NCBI GenBank assembly: GCA_038503035.1
Contig: JAVSML010020768.1
Location: forward strand, 124,001-188,000
Direction: 5' to 3'
Source: Crocodylus rhombifer
Taxonomy: Eukaryota; Chordata; Crocodylia; Crocodylidae
DNA: 64,000 bases
The notes beneath the pieces are model-generated. The model did not search any database, was not told where the DNA came from, and saw only the letters and a program-made list of their open reading frames with translations. A program made the translations under genes and the position numbers. Positions 1-11,640 of the stretch are shown here, in pieces (the stretch's first letter is position 1; each line of letters opens with the position of its first letter).

Positions 1-615
1 GGTTTTAATCAGAGAATTTACAGGTTTTTTAATCAGACAATTTGTGATTTTTTTTTATCAGGGAAAACCAGGATCCCTGTTGATCATGATAAGAAAACAG
101 GGGAAGATGAGATCATTTGCTGTATGAATCTTATGCGGTTTCTTAACATTCTGTTTCCTGTTACTAAGGCTTAAAGTTTACACCATAGGTTGGCAGAAGG
201 AAGATGTGTTTGGCTTCCCTTAAGACAACGACGTGCCTGTAATACCTAATTAAGCCGGGCAAAGCTTTTGTACCTTTAACTAGGAAAATTAGGAATGAGG
301 ACGATCCCTTCGCTCACTCCAGCCAGCAATCTGTAATCAATCGTCATGCAACTTTTTGTTTACTTGAAAAATGTTGCAGCTCTTTCTAAAGTTACTTTGA
401 TGTCTGCTGAATTTCAGTCACGTAGGGCTGCAGGATGACATGTTTTCTATGGAGGTTCGGAACAACTTTGTTATCCGTTTGTTATAATTGTTTTTTCCTG
501 GCAGGGCTGATATGCTAATGGTTTGATTTTGTTTCACAGCTTCTGATAATGATTGTTTATAACGAGTCTGCAGCCTGAGACATAGCTCTCAGAGGGAGGA
601 AGAGGCTATTCTTAC
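1..615 (-). other. DIS3L2: DIS3L2 intron after exon F, partial
   Basis: The intron starts with a strong donor, GTAAGAATAG, at 615. The rest is AT-rich, apparently unique sequence. I see no repeat, no exon and no RNA gene in it. Confidence 0.8.
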
Positions 616-728
616 CTTCTGCACTAGATAGACACTAGTTGCCCTTTCACTGGCCAATTTGTCCAGCGCTGTTTCTTCCAGAACAAAGTAGCTCACATCT
701 GCGATATGCACGCCCACTTCAAAGTTCC
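616..728 (-). CDS. DIS3L2: DIS3L2 exon F (last in window): RNB domain
   Basis: This 113-nt exon starts after the acceptor 'ccaatttcag|GGAAC' and ends at the donor 'GCAGAAG|GTAAGA', phase 1 to 0. It encodes [15 protein letters not shown], then [18 protein letters not shown], matching the RNB core [12 protein letters not shown]...[11 protein letters not shown] of mammalian DIS3L2. The ADVSYFV strand and the RATSVYL helix belong to the conserved RNB fold next to the active site. The codons upstream of the acceptor ([21 protein letters not shown]) are intron read-through with a good polypyrimidine tract. The following exon, starting VPMLPRLLCEELCS in mammals, does not occur between 1 and 615 and so lies outside the window. 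Confidence 0.96.
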
Positions 729-1276
729 CTGAAATTGGACAAGGAAGACAGAAAATTGTTGGGGATGGAAGAAAAGGAATAATTGCAACCAAAAGTCACC
801 TTGCAAAAAAAATGTCTAAGATATTACAGTTGCTCCACTTTCTGCCTGGTCATTTTGGCAGTGCAATGATCCATGATGTACAAGGTCTGGGGGGTAGTGC
901 AGAGCCGGTGGTTGTGAGACGGCAAGGAGTAGCGTGAGAAACCAACACCACAAAAGTTACACTGGTATTTTTCCCTTCAGAAAGATCTTTGCATTTCCAG
1001 GTACTGATTTTTTTGACTGCTTATTGTATTTAGTAATTGTCATGCTGAATTCTCATCTTTCCCGCTCCCATCTCATTGCTCAATGCTGGCAGTCAGCCCG
1101 TCCTAGCCCTGGGGCTAATAGAAGCACTGCAAACTCTGGTCACCCCCACCAAAAATGCAAGTGCGGCCTGCCTACAGTCAAGGAGTGATGTTAGATCTTT
1201 GCCTACTTGCACACTGCTGTGGCTAAAACCTACCATACTTGCCCCCTATACTCCACACACCTTGTTTCGGGGAAGG

Positions 1277-1312
1277 AAAAAAAAAAAAGGAAAAAAAAAG
1301 AAAAAGAAAAAA
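1277..1312 (+). repeat. A-rich low-complexity tract
   Basis: Runs of A interrupted by G; this tract causes the lysine-rich open frames at 1076-1434, which are not genes. Confidence 0.85.
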
Positions 1313-4300
1313 GATTCTTCCTGAGTTTTGGCTGTAGGACAGAACCTAAGCTGACTCACCCTCCTTTTCTTGCTTTACCAAAACCTGAAACACTAGCTGC
1401 TGCTGAAGACTGGTATCCATGGGTGGATCTATGATTTTGAAAAGAGCTAGTAAGAGTCTCTAGGACTATAAAATAGAAGAGAAACTAGAAGCAGCTAGCA
1501 GACAATTCCCCAGAGAAAGGTTAGATTTAGGCCATTAAAAAGAAGAGACTATTATTAACATCTGTGAAGAACAAGGATACATTAAGCCAACTGACTGTCA
1601 GCTGCCTGAATAGAAATGCCCCAGCTGCTGCCAGCTGGAGCAGGAATCAAAGCAGAGTATTTCTCTTCCAGGCAGAAAATCAACTCCCCACTTCATACAC
1701 GCACCTCAATTCTGGGGCTGATGTTTGGGAAAAGGAGGTATGCGAATGAATATGACATTTCTTTAATTATTTGGTTCCCATCAAGTTAGTAAATAAGGGT
1801 CTAGTAAATAGACTGTGACTCTCACTATGTCTACATAGCACAATGCATTAAGACACCTTTGACCTAGCCCTATTGACAACCTATTTTGCTCCAGGTGTAT
1901 CAGCCTGAGAAGCAGGGTGTCAGGCTGAGTACAGCACCACATTAACACAGCTACGATGTTTCCAGGACCAGAGTTAGCGTGGCTCCATCTGTACAGGGCT
2001 GTATATCCTCTGCCTTTCAAGCGTGGCACTTTAACAGTGACGCAAGCCTTTGTCACCGAGGTCGGACACCAAAGTGCTCTTTACAACAGGCTGTACCCCC
2101 GAAGCATCCTTCTTTGATAACAGGGCTCACACTGGGGACTTATTTTTTTTACCTTGCAGATAATCATCATTTAGTTGTTAATACATTAACACAATGCCTT
2201 ATGCAAGCAAGTCCGAAAGGAACTCTTGTTTAGCACTGGGCAGCTTTGCAAGCAGGTGTATAAATAAAGCACCAGGCCACGCTATGATCATTTTCCTCAA
2301 ATTTCTGTCGTTTGTAAGGGAAATTCGATCACACGCACAATAATTAAACACTTGAACTTGAAGCTCTGACTGTGCCCCCTTCTGACAGTGCTAGTGTCCA
2401 ATGTACTGGGAGCTACCTGGGAAGAGAAGGCGTGATGGGGGTTTGAGAGTGTTATTAGGACACCACCCATTTTCAACTCCCTGCGCTGGAAGTTCAAGCA
2501 GTAAACGAGCAGCAGATGGGGTGTGAGCTAAGGTTCAAACCGATTACCGTGAAACCTGAGGGGTGAATTACGTAATGTTTGTGCAGCACTTTCCAATACG
2601 TGGAGTATTAAATTATTTCTGCTCGTGTCGGTTCATACAGTAGGGTGGCTGAAAAGGCCGTGAAAGGGAACCATGGTGCAGAGCTGCCCACCTAACCTGC
2701 CCTCCGCTGACATGGCCTGCAGAGAACAAACATCCTGGGCAGCAATGAGAGCCTGCTAAGCCTGGGAGAAAGTGCTGCAGATTAGAGATCAAATGCTTCA
2801 CCCCGAGAGCTGCCTACAGCTGTGTTGTGATACTATCAGCTGCCTTGAAAGCTGTTCTACATGGATCAAGGGTCCAAACCTGAAACTACTTAGACAGTAA
2901 GTCTTAGACCAACAGCTCAACCAAGAGTTTTAATATTACAAGTGTTTGGAGCCAACACTCTCGGAAGGTAACAAAATACTGACTTCTTTTGAAGAGCATA
3001 TTGTAATGTATTGACCCCACAGGCAAATATTGACTAAAGGAAAAGGAGAGGGGGTCATTACATCATGACTTTAATCGGCCCTTAATTCTACATGTGCCCT
3101 GTTACATACGTGAACTCTCTGTCCTCAGTAGAAAAATCGGCAAACCAAGAACGATCTCGTTACACGAGATAATAAAACACAGAGGCTGCCAATAAAAACA
3201 CGGTGAGAAGAGTTGCATTTCACTCAGGATTCCCATCAGAGGTCCTGAAAACAAGAGGCAGCTGGAACCCCCTGCTCTGGGACTTATAGTGGAAGCCCTG
3301 AGTAAATATTTTGTTACATATATTGACATAATGTGAACTGGCAGCTCTCGGGTTTGTACTGCGAAGGTCTGAATGACCCCACCTTTCCCCCACCCCCCAA
3401 ATTCAAACCGAGAGCACTGTACGATATGGCAGAGAGCTCTGAAGTCAGCTAACAGGAAGGCTTTGAAACTGCTGCTTTTCAAATGTCTTACCCCAGCGAT
3501 GCTCAGCCAGGGTACCGTGGCACTCTGGGATGTCAGGAGACCCTTTAAAGGGTGCTGCAGGCTATCTCCGCCCCAGTATTAGCATGGCTTCATGTACAAA
3601 CACCTACACGTGATTCATGAGAGAAGCCCAGAGGTTTTGAATGGGAATGCTCTATTATTTGCCTGCAGTTAAAAAAAAAAAAAGAGAGCGCGAAAGCTAA
3701 GAATTTGGCATTTTCCAACGGGCACCTTAGGTCTAAAAGGGTTGAGATGCACCACCTGCCACAAAATACCAGGCTAACCCTGACAGCAAAAGCCACGTGG
3801 AAACCGGTCTGCTGCTCTCTTTTTAGTTTACTCACTACTTAAATGTTTTGTGGATGGAGAAATACTGTTCATCAGCATTTCCTGCCGAGTCCAGGGAGAG
3901 GTCCTTCCCGTCTCGTTGATTTTAATGACAAAGCCACAAAAGGACAGATTGGATTGTGGGCTTTATTTCTGAAGGGCAGGGGGAAGAGGGCATTCCAGCT
4001 GAGCTTCGGGAGAGGTAAGCTGTTGCATTTGGTTAAAACAAAGCAGGATGGCTGAGGGATGCACAACAGGCTTAGTCCAGAGAACAGGTGATTTTGGGAA
4101 CCACAAGGACAGGCACAGGGCAGCTGCACACGTCCCACATGGCACCTCTTGTAATTTTAAAACTGTTGGTTGAACTGTTGGCCTAAGACACCGCTTGATA
4201 AGGAAGCACAACTTCCCCAAGTGGAGGCTGACAGTCAAGGCACACTGACCCCAACCCTGAGTTGCTACTGTACTTTCTTTCCAAAAAAAATCCTAGTGGG

Positions 4301-6069
4301 TTTTACAAAACCATGCAGACTCACTTCACCCTGGACACGCAGCCTTGTCCACCCAAAACGAAGTGGCAGGCATGCACAGCAGCCCGAAGTGGAGCCTGCG
4401 ACAGGGTGTGAAACGAGGAGGCTATGCCCGATTAAAACATACAGGCGATTTAGTCACAGGTGATCCCCGAGCAGAGTCGATGCTAGCACCTCCTTTGATG
4501 AGAAGTGCCAAAGGAACTCTGCTGGCAGCTAACGGCCAGGGCTTTATCTCGGCCAAAGCTGTTTAGATTTCATATACAAGTGCGTGGACTCCACAGGCCC
4601 TTTCTAGCTGCAAGGCTGCACACCAATGAGAAGTTCAGCGATGGGGGAAGCGTGTGGCCAGTACGCGTTTCAGGATCTCCCCACGGGCAGATCCAGGGTG
4701 GCGGTGAGGGTAGGGCGTGTGGGCAGCATAGAGAGTTCATTGCGTACGCGCCATGCAGCCAAAGGGGTGGGGGGGCGGTGTAACCGCAGCCCCTCCCGTG
4801 ATCCTGGATGCCGGGAAGCTGAGCTCGCCGGCATGTCAGTGCAGCTCCTGCCGGGCTTGGAGCTCACCAGCTGGTCGGGGTGGGGTCTGGCCAGAGCCCC
4901 TGCTTTCACGCCACTCTGGAGCCCAGGGGCTGATCCCCTTTTCCCCGGCTGCTGAATTCAGTTGGAGGGAAGTGAAGGACAAGGGGGTAAGGGGGAAGGG
5001 AAAGGGCAAAGAGCCACGGCAATCATCCCCTGGGCTAGGGAGCTGCATGGAAACAGGGGCTCTGGCCAGATCCTGCCCTGACCAGCCAGCTAGCTAGCTG
5101 AGAGCTCAGTTGCAGTCACCTGATCACAGGCAGCCTCCGAGCTGCTGCAACTGAAACTGCTCCGTCCTTCCCGAAAGACACTTCCTGCAGCTTAAAAGCA
5201 TCTCACAGAAGTGTACCTCCTTTGCTCCATCTTGTACTCAAGCTGAACAAATGGTAGTGCTAATCATGGCAAGCCTCCACCAGAAACGCGTTTCACCTGG
5301 TTCCCAGGGGTTTTGGGAGGGGACTTGCTGGCTCATCTGCTTTGTTTTGCTGCTGCTCCAAGACGCTGGGTCTAGGTATCATGGATCTGATGCTGCAATC
5401 AAAGGAGGTGAGTTAAGTGTGTCACGTAGGAGTGATTCTTGTTTTTAATCTTCATGGATGATCTCACCTATCGGAATAACAACAGCCTAAAGAATGTTTT
5501 TCCTCCGTACTAAATAAAGGATTAGGGGGGGTGGAGAAGAAGAGACTCTTTCAATCCACCAAAACACTCAGCAAAAATTGCCAAGACCACAGTTTCTGTC
5601 AAGTATTTGCTCTGGGACTTAGAAAACCGAGTGGAAATGTACGTGAACGGCATACAAGGGAACACCCTGGTAGCAAATGCATATTCTCTTGATTGAGCAA
5701 CTGTCTTCATCCCTAGCAGAAAGGCAACGAGGAAGATGAAGCAAGTTGAGATGCCACAGCTCTTGAAGTTCTATACACAGAAAAGTGCACGTTTTGGGAT
5801 CAATCATATTAAAAATACCAGATTCCGATGATAAGGTGGTAGAAGACAAGTCCTTACAATTTTGACACTTTCCTTCTTCCTATCCGCTTCCAACACCGGC
5901 ATTTCCAACAGGAAAAGGTGGATGCTAAAAGAAGTTATCTGTCATCTCAAAATTCAACATAAGACACTACAAAAAACTAAGGGCATTTACTTATATACGG
6001 GCTGGCTTACTCTTAGTAGGACTATGGTGGTGTGGGGAGCCTTAATCCCAGCCTTGCCGTGGAGGCTGC

Positions 6070-6110
6070 ATGGGTCTCTGGCCCCAAACAGTTCATAATC
6101 TAGGAGCAAT
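6070..6110 (+). repeat. Possible MIR-like fragment
   Basis: 'ctctggccccaaacagttca' followed by 'taatctaggagcaat' resembles the 'ccctgccccaaagagcttacaatctaa' block seen in the pieces at 8425 and 36165. It is short, so only weakly supported. Confidence 0.3.
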
Positions 6111-8424
6111 ACGGCAACAGATGGGGTATTCCAAAACCTTGGAGCCTACAGACAGTGGTCAACCATCAACACTCCTCATGCAGGGCCACGTAGCCTTATC
6201 AAGTTTTTTAATCAGAAAAGGAGAGACCTGGTATGAACTGCAGACCAGCTGCAGATCACGCGCCACTGCTTCCCAGGCCACTGGTGGTGCATGATCCACA
6301 GCTGGGGGATCAATTAAATAGGCAGCTGAAACAGAGAGGTGGGAAAGGGCACAGGGCCAATGAAACAGTAATACCTAGAAGAGATCCTACCTCCTGCTTA
6401 CACAGATAGCATCCTGTGAAGGGGACTGAAACCTGAGGATATTACTCAGTATAACTCCGAATGACATGTACCACTGACATACACAGCTCTCTGACATGGT
6501 TCCTGTTCCAAGGATTTCTCACAAGTACAACCACGACCAGGCAAGTATCTGAATGCCAAGGAAGAGCAGACAGGTTTCCTATACAGCGGTGTCTGGCATG
6601 GGCATGCAGTGGGAGAAGGAAGTAATGGTTTAAAAAAAAAAAAAAGATTGGGCACAGAATACATTATTTAGCTTGAAAACAAAGACGGATCCCCTAGTTT
6701 CTCAGCTGAGGTCGCTTTCCCAGCCCAGGAAGCCAAGCTATTGTTCAGAAAAAAAAATCGGGCATCGTGTCTCATTTCACTCATTTAAAAAACAACAAGG
6801 CAAACACTTAAATCTTACATGTGTGCCCCGTGGCCAGTCTGGTTTCTGAAAGCACAGCGTGACTGGGCGTGAATCTACTGCCTTATTTACCAAAAAGTCA
6901 GTAATTGTCACATGATGCGGTTTCAACCATCAGAAGAACGGCTCTTGATATTTTCATCTTTTCATCTTTTTCTTATTTCATATTTTTACTACCTCTCCTC
7001 CCTTGCTGAGGGCTCTTTTGTTAGCGGCTCCTACTGAAAAATGCTTTGAGCAAACAAACAGGCCTCGCGTTTCCAGATGAGCGTACGAGGAAGCGTGGAG
7101 CTGTGACAATACTTCTGCAAACTCGGAGCAGAAGTTCCTTCCCAAGACAACTGCTCTGCGTTCACGCCTGGCACCCATAGAGTTCAAGGGTGGGAGGAAG
7201 TTGGTTGTCCACAAGAGATTCTGAAAGTTACCTCTACTAAACTTAACACCTCGAAGAGGGGCAAGACCGGCTCCGCAGACAAAAGCTGCGCAACATGAAA
7301 CAGAAATCATGATCCGTGCCCCCAAGCTCTGCAGTCTTCTTTCATATGACTTCTTAGGATCACAACATTCATAGAGGAATATCTAAATTTGATAACCATA
7401 CAATTGCTTCAGAGGCAGCTGCACGGATTGATTTTAGATCGCCATTAAATGAATTGGGCAATCACTCACGATGTGTTGCACCATCTGAAAAAGAAATTGC
7501 AACACAATCACAACCCGGACTCGCTTTGATTCTCCATTTATGCAGCAGGTGTCCACATTTTCCATGAAGTGTCCAGATGGGATTCAGGGAGGACCAAATC
7601 CTTCTCGGTAGGTCAAATCCTGGCTGGAGGATTGCAGGGTCGCTGATGATGTATTTCTGCAGCAGGCTGGTATTTCCCTGGCTTCCCTCCATTGTTCTTC
7701 AGTGCTCTTGTTATCATCATAGAGCTTCCTGGCGTATATTTCCAGAAGGGTTTTCTAAATTTGAACCTATCCAGTAATGATGTGGTGATGTCCTTGTTGA
7801 CTGAAAGTTTGGGTTACCAAAGGCCAACAACAGAGCTCTGCAGCAGGTGGATTCTACGGGGGACAATCTTCTCCCAGCCCCTCTACCACTGGTCTGAGTT
7901 GCAAACTTGCCAGCTAGGTATACCCCACCCTCCCTACCTTTCACCCCATGAAAATATATTAAGGTGACCTTCTAGCATGTCCTTGACACTTGAGTTTGTC
8001 ACTAAACTCCACATGATGATTACTGCTCATCTGTGCTATGACAGCATTGCAAGACCCGTGCTGGGACAGAGGTCCTGTTCTGCTAACCACCATGCATTTC
8101 TAGCGACAGAGCACAATCAAGAAAGATCACACCTGTAACTCAGTATCAATGACCTCAAGTGCTCAAAATTCATGTAAGATGATGCCCCAAATTGCATCAA
8201 ATTTGCTTGAATATGTCATTGTTTTTAAAAAAGAATTTTAACGTGCCTTTATTTTTTGATCTTGTGGTTTCCCAGCCTGCAGAGGTCATGATGATTCAAA
8301 TGTTTCTCTGCAAACAGGTGGGCACTTAAAACCCAAACCCCACTGCTCCATGCAAACTCAAGAGCTGAGGCTTTATGAGAAGAAACAAGCCTCGAGACTC
8401 ACAAGCCAATGCAGAGTTGCAACA

Positions 8425-8520
8425 CTGAGGCAGTCCCTTCCCCAAGGGGTTTACAGGTGAACAAGACAAGACAGGCAGAGAGCGGGCGGAGAACTGGGGC
8501 AGGAGGGAGAAGTTTCATCT
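8425..8520 (+). repeat. MIR-like / amniote CORE-SINE remnant
   Basis: 'cagtcccttccccaaggggt' then 'ttacaggtgaacaagacaag' resembles the middle part of amniote MIR elements ('cagtccctgccccaaagagc', 'ttacagtctaa..agacaagacag'). It lies just upstream of the young CR1. Confidence 0.5.
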
Positions 8521-8689
8521 TAAACCATAGCTTGCTGTCCCTCTGAAAACCCTGCTGCTTCCTGGTTTCCTGAAGCTATCCAAGACTGCAGCAGCCCAAG
8601 CAAAATAATCCACTCAAGGATATCTTGAGAGAAGCTGGAAGGACCCAAATGATTTCATAGAAGTGGACACAAATAAGCTACATGCTCAC

Positions 8690-9820
8690 ATTTTTCTAAG
8701 TGACCCTGTCCTCATCAAAAAGCTGGGAGACTGTGGTGTCGATGCCCACACAGTCAAATGGGTCGCCAACTGGTTGGAGGGCCGCACCCAGAGGGTGGTA
8801 GTGGATGGGTTCTTCTCGACCTGGAAGGACGTGGGCAGTGGGGTCCCCCAGGGCTCGGTCCTCGGGCCCGCACTGTTCAACATCTTCATCAGTGACTTGG
8901 ATGACGGGGTAGAAAGCACCCTGTTCAAGTTTGCTGATGACACTAAGATGTGGGGGGATGTGGGTGCACTAGAAGGGTGCAATAGGCTACAAGCTGACCT
9001 TGACAGGTTGCAACGGTGGGCGGATGAGAATAGGATGGGGTTTAACACTGATAAGTGCAAGGTGTTGCACATGGGGAGGAAGAACCGGCACCACACTTAC
9101 AGGTTGGGGAACTCCACTCTTGCCAGCATGGAGACGGAAAAGGATCTTGGAGTCGTCATTGACTCCACGATGAACACGGGCCGGCAGTGTGGGGAGGCAG
9201 TCAAGAAGGCCAACCGTACCCTGTCATGCATCCACAGATGCATCTCGAGCAGGTCCAGGGAGGTGATCCTCCCCCTCTATGTGGCACTGGTCAGGCCGCA
9301 GCTGGAGTACTGCGTCCAGTTCTGGGCGCCACACTTCAAGAGGGACGTGGACGATATGGAAAGAGTTCAGAGGAGGGCCACTCGTATGATCAGGGGTCAG
9401 CAGGGCAGGCCTTATCAGGAGAGGCTATGGGACCTGAACCTGTTTAGCCTCCACAAGAGAAGGTTAAGGGGGGACCTTGTGGCCTGCTACAAACTGGTCA
9501 GGGGGGATCAGCAGGTATTGGGGGAGTCCCTGTTCCCCCGTGCGCTGCCAGGAGTGACCAGGAATAACGGTCACAAGCGGCGGAGGGTAAGTTTAGATTA
9601 GATATTAGGAGGCGCTACTTCACAGTCAGGGCGGCTAGGGCCTGGAACCGGCTTCCAGGGGAAGTGGTGCAGGCTCCTAGCCTGGGGATTTTTAAAAGGA
9701 AGTTAGATGAGCACCTTGCCGGGGTCATCTGACCCCGGTGCTCTTTCCTGCCAAGGCAGGGGGTCGGACTAGATGATCTACCTAGGTCCCTTCCGACTCT
9801 AGCTACTATGAAACTATGAA
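8690..9820 (+). mobile_element. CR1 LINE, 5'-truncated, young copy with long open RT frame
   Basis: This is the 3' part of a chicken-repeat-1 non-LTR retrotransposon, which moves by target-primed reverse transcription. A 312-codon open frame (8663-9601) shows the reverse-transcriptase blocks in order: GRTQRVVVDG at about residues 40-49, GVPQGSVLGPALFNIFISDL at about 60-79, and the catalytic FADDTK box at about 90-95. After these come EKDLGVV, VLVRPQLEYC-like and RATRMIRG-like motifs of the CR1 C-terminal region. The frame is broken by a one-base shift near 9587; the typical C-terminal end (RLDIRRRYF ... WNRLPGEVVQAPSL) continues in another frame to about 9730. The 3' end has the classic CR1 tail 'ggtcggactagatgatct' and finishes in two copies of ACTATGAA (9805-9820). 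The 5' boundary is approximate. It is inserted opposite to DIS3L2. Confidence 0.93.
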
Positions 9821-9909
9821 TAGTGCCAAACACAAACCTGAAAATAATTCCTGCCTGCTCTATAGCTCACTTTAATAGTCCCTTTTCCTCTAAAAAGCAG
9901 CTACATGGT

Positions 9910-9935
9910 AAAAAAAGAAAAAAAAAAAAAAAAAA
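9910..9935 (+). repeat. A-rich tract
   Basis: A nearly pure A run with one G, about 90 bp past the 3' end of the CR1 at 8690-9820. CR1 elements do not end in poly-A, so the tract is independent. Confidence 0.8.
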
Positions 9936-10219
9936 GCTCCTTTTATATACAACACACACACCTCTTACTTTGGGGTTAGCAGGCTTTTTGCATTCTTGCA
10001 GAACCAACAGCTCAAGGAGTGTGATAGCTGTACTATCTTCCACCCTACATACCCACCGATTTTTTATTTTTTTTTACTGAAGGCATCAGTTCACAAACTT
10101 GATAGAGCTGAAGTTGTACAAATCCCCTGGTGTGGATGCAGCTCCAGAGCTTAGCTATAAGTGTGTGGGGTCAAACCTGACGTTCCTATCACTTATGCCC
10201 AAGGAAAGCAATGGGGCTC

Positions 10220-10985
10220 TCCATGCACAGCTCATAGCCTAGCTTGAAATGAAGAACCTTTCTTCTGAAGTGGGTTCAACAGGCTCATCACCAACCCTGG
10301 GGTGAGAGCTAGAGGAGTACATGAAATCTGTAGACAACATGAAACTGGGAGGAATTGCCAAAATTAAGGAAGATCGGATTATCATGCAGTAAGAGTTAGA
10401 CCACCTTATGGAGTAGAGCAACAGAAACGGCATGACATTTGTTAACATGAAGTTCAAAGTCATGCTTTCAGGGAACAATGCCAAGAACTTTTTGCTGCCA
10501 GGTGGGGACTCATTTACTAGGGGCAACAGAGGTTGGTTCCTGTGTGTACTGGTCAGTCATAGGATAACCATCAGATAGGATGAAGCTATGAAAAATGCTA
10601 ACTTAACTCTAGGGTGTATTCAGTGGGGTATTTTTGGTACAGATAGGAAAATATTGATACCACTATACAAGGTACTAGTAAGACCTCATTCAGAATACTG
10701 CACAGACTTCTGGTCACCCTAGCTCACAAAAAGATAACTTTAAACTAGAAGATGTATAGAGACAGACATCCAGCAATAAGATGGTCAGGGGGTGGAGAAC
10801 CAACCTTAAGAGATTAAAAGAGCCTGGCTTGTTTAGCTGGAGGCTGAGGTTGAGAGGGGTTGTGATTGCTCTTGATCAATCTATTCGCAGGTTGAATATC
10901 AGAGAGGGAGAAGCTCTGGAATGACCTTCCCAAAAGCAGTGGGGGCAAGAAACCTGAACTGATTCAAGATGGAGCTTGCCAGGTT
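10220..10985 (+). mobile_element. Decayed CR1/L2-type LINE fragment
   Basis: The plus strand preserves a degraded reverse-transcriptase sequence: a segment resembling VDNMKLGGIAKI near 10330-10370, then KNANLTLGCI near 10588-10618 and a segment resembling ILIPLYKVLVRPHSEYC near 10653-10705. This is followed by a region matching the RLKEPGLFSWRLRLRG part of LINE C-termini near 10805-10860. Stops and indels are frequent, so it is far older than the copy at 8690-9820. The boundaries are approximate. Confidence 0.8.
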
Positions 10986-11099
10986 TATGGAAGGGAAGGT
11001 ACATTAGGACATGAGTGCTCAGTGTTGTAATCCCTGGGCATTACATGTGGATTTGAGCATCTCGTATCCCCCACAAGCTCTGGGACAGACGTTCCCTAA

Positions 11100-11640
11100 A
11101 CTGGCTTGAGCTCAGTCAGTTAAAAGTCTTATGCTACTTTCAACCAGGTTCATCTCAGACCAGTTTTCAGCCATTTTGAAACTGGTTTACGTGCACTGAA
11201 CATCTGTTCTGTTACAGGTTGAAACCAGTTTCTGATCACTTAAACCACTATGTGTAACTTCTGTCCCTACTTCAAAGGACTGAAAGGAAACGTGATCCCT
11301 GTTGACCCTGAAGGGTCTGGAAATCCCATACCTCCAGGCTTCTCTTGGTTGCCTGCAGGGGCCAGGAAGGATCCCCCCACCTCCCTTGGTGGATACCCTT
11401 CTGGGGGGGACAGGGAGCAACTGCCTTTCCTCCTGACATGGGCTGGGACAACACTGGGGCTCCAAGAAGTCCTAAACACTTCTCACATGCCAACCTGGTG
11501 CATTTGGCTGGGTTAAACTAACAGCCAAATTTGGGGGCAGGACGGAATTTCTCCCCAGATCAGACTGGCATGAACCACAGGGATTTTTGCCTTTCTCTGT
11601 AGGGATCCTTTACCTAAAATAATCTGCACACATTTTATCC
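11100..11640. repeat. Probable unclassified repeat
   Basis: 11150-11250 has several 'aaaccagtttctgat' / 'gaccagttttcagc' / 'gaaactggtttacg' elements in both orientations. 11540-11620 has 'gaatttctccccagatcaga' and 'gggatttttgcctttctctg', a text I associate with sauropsid repeats. The family and limits are uncertain. Confidence 0.3.

Noticed and set aside
1076..1434. Lysine-rich open frames
   Set aside because: They are produced by the A-rich tract 1277-1312.
4626..5100. GC-rich segment as CpG island or promoter
   Set aside because: CpG density is modest and no start-site features are visible; it lies deep inside an intron.
8686..9096. 136-codon minus-strand frame
   Set aside because: It is the antisense shadow of the CR1 reverse-transcriptase frame.
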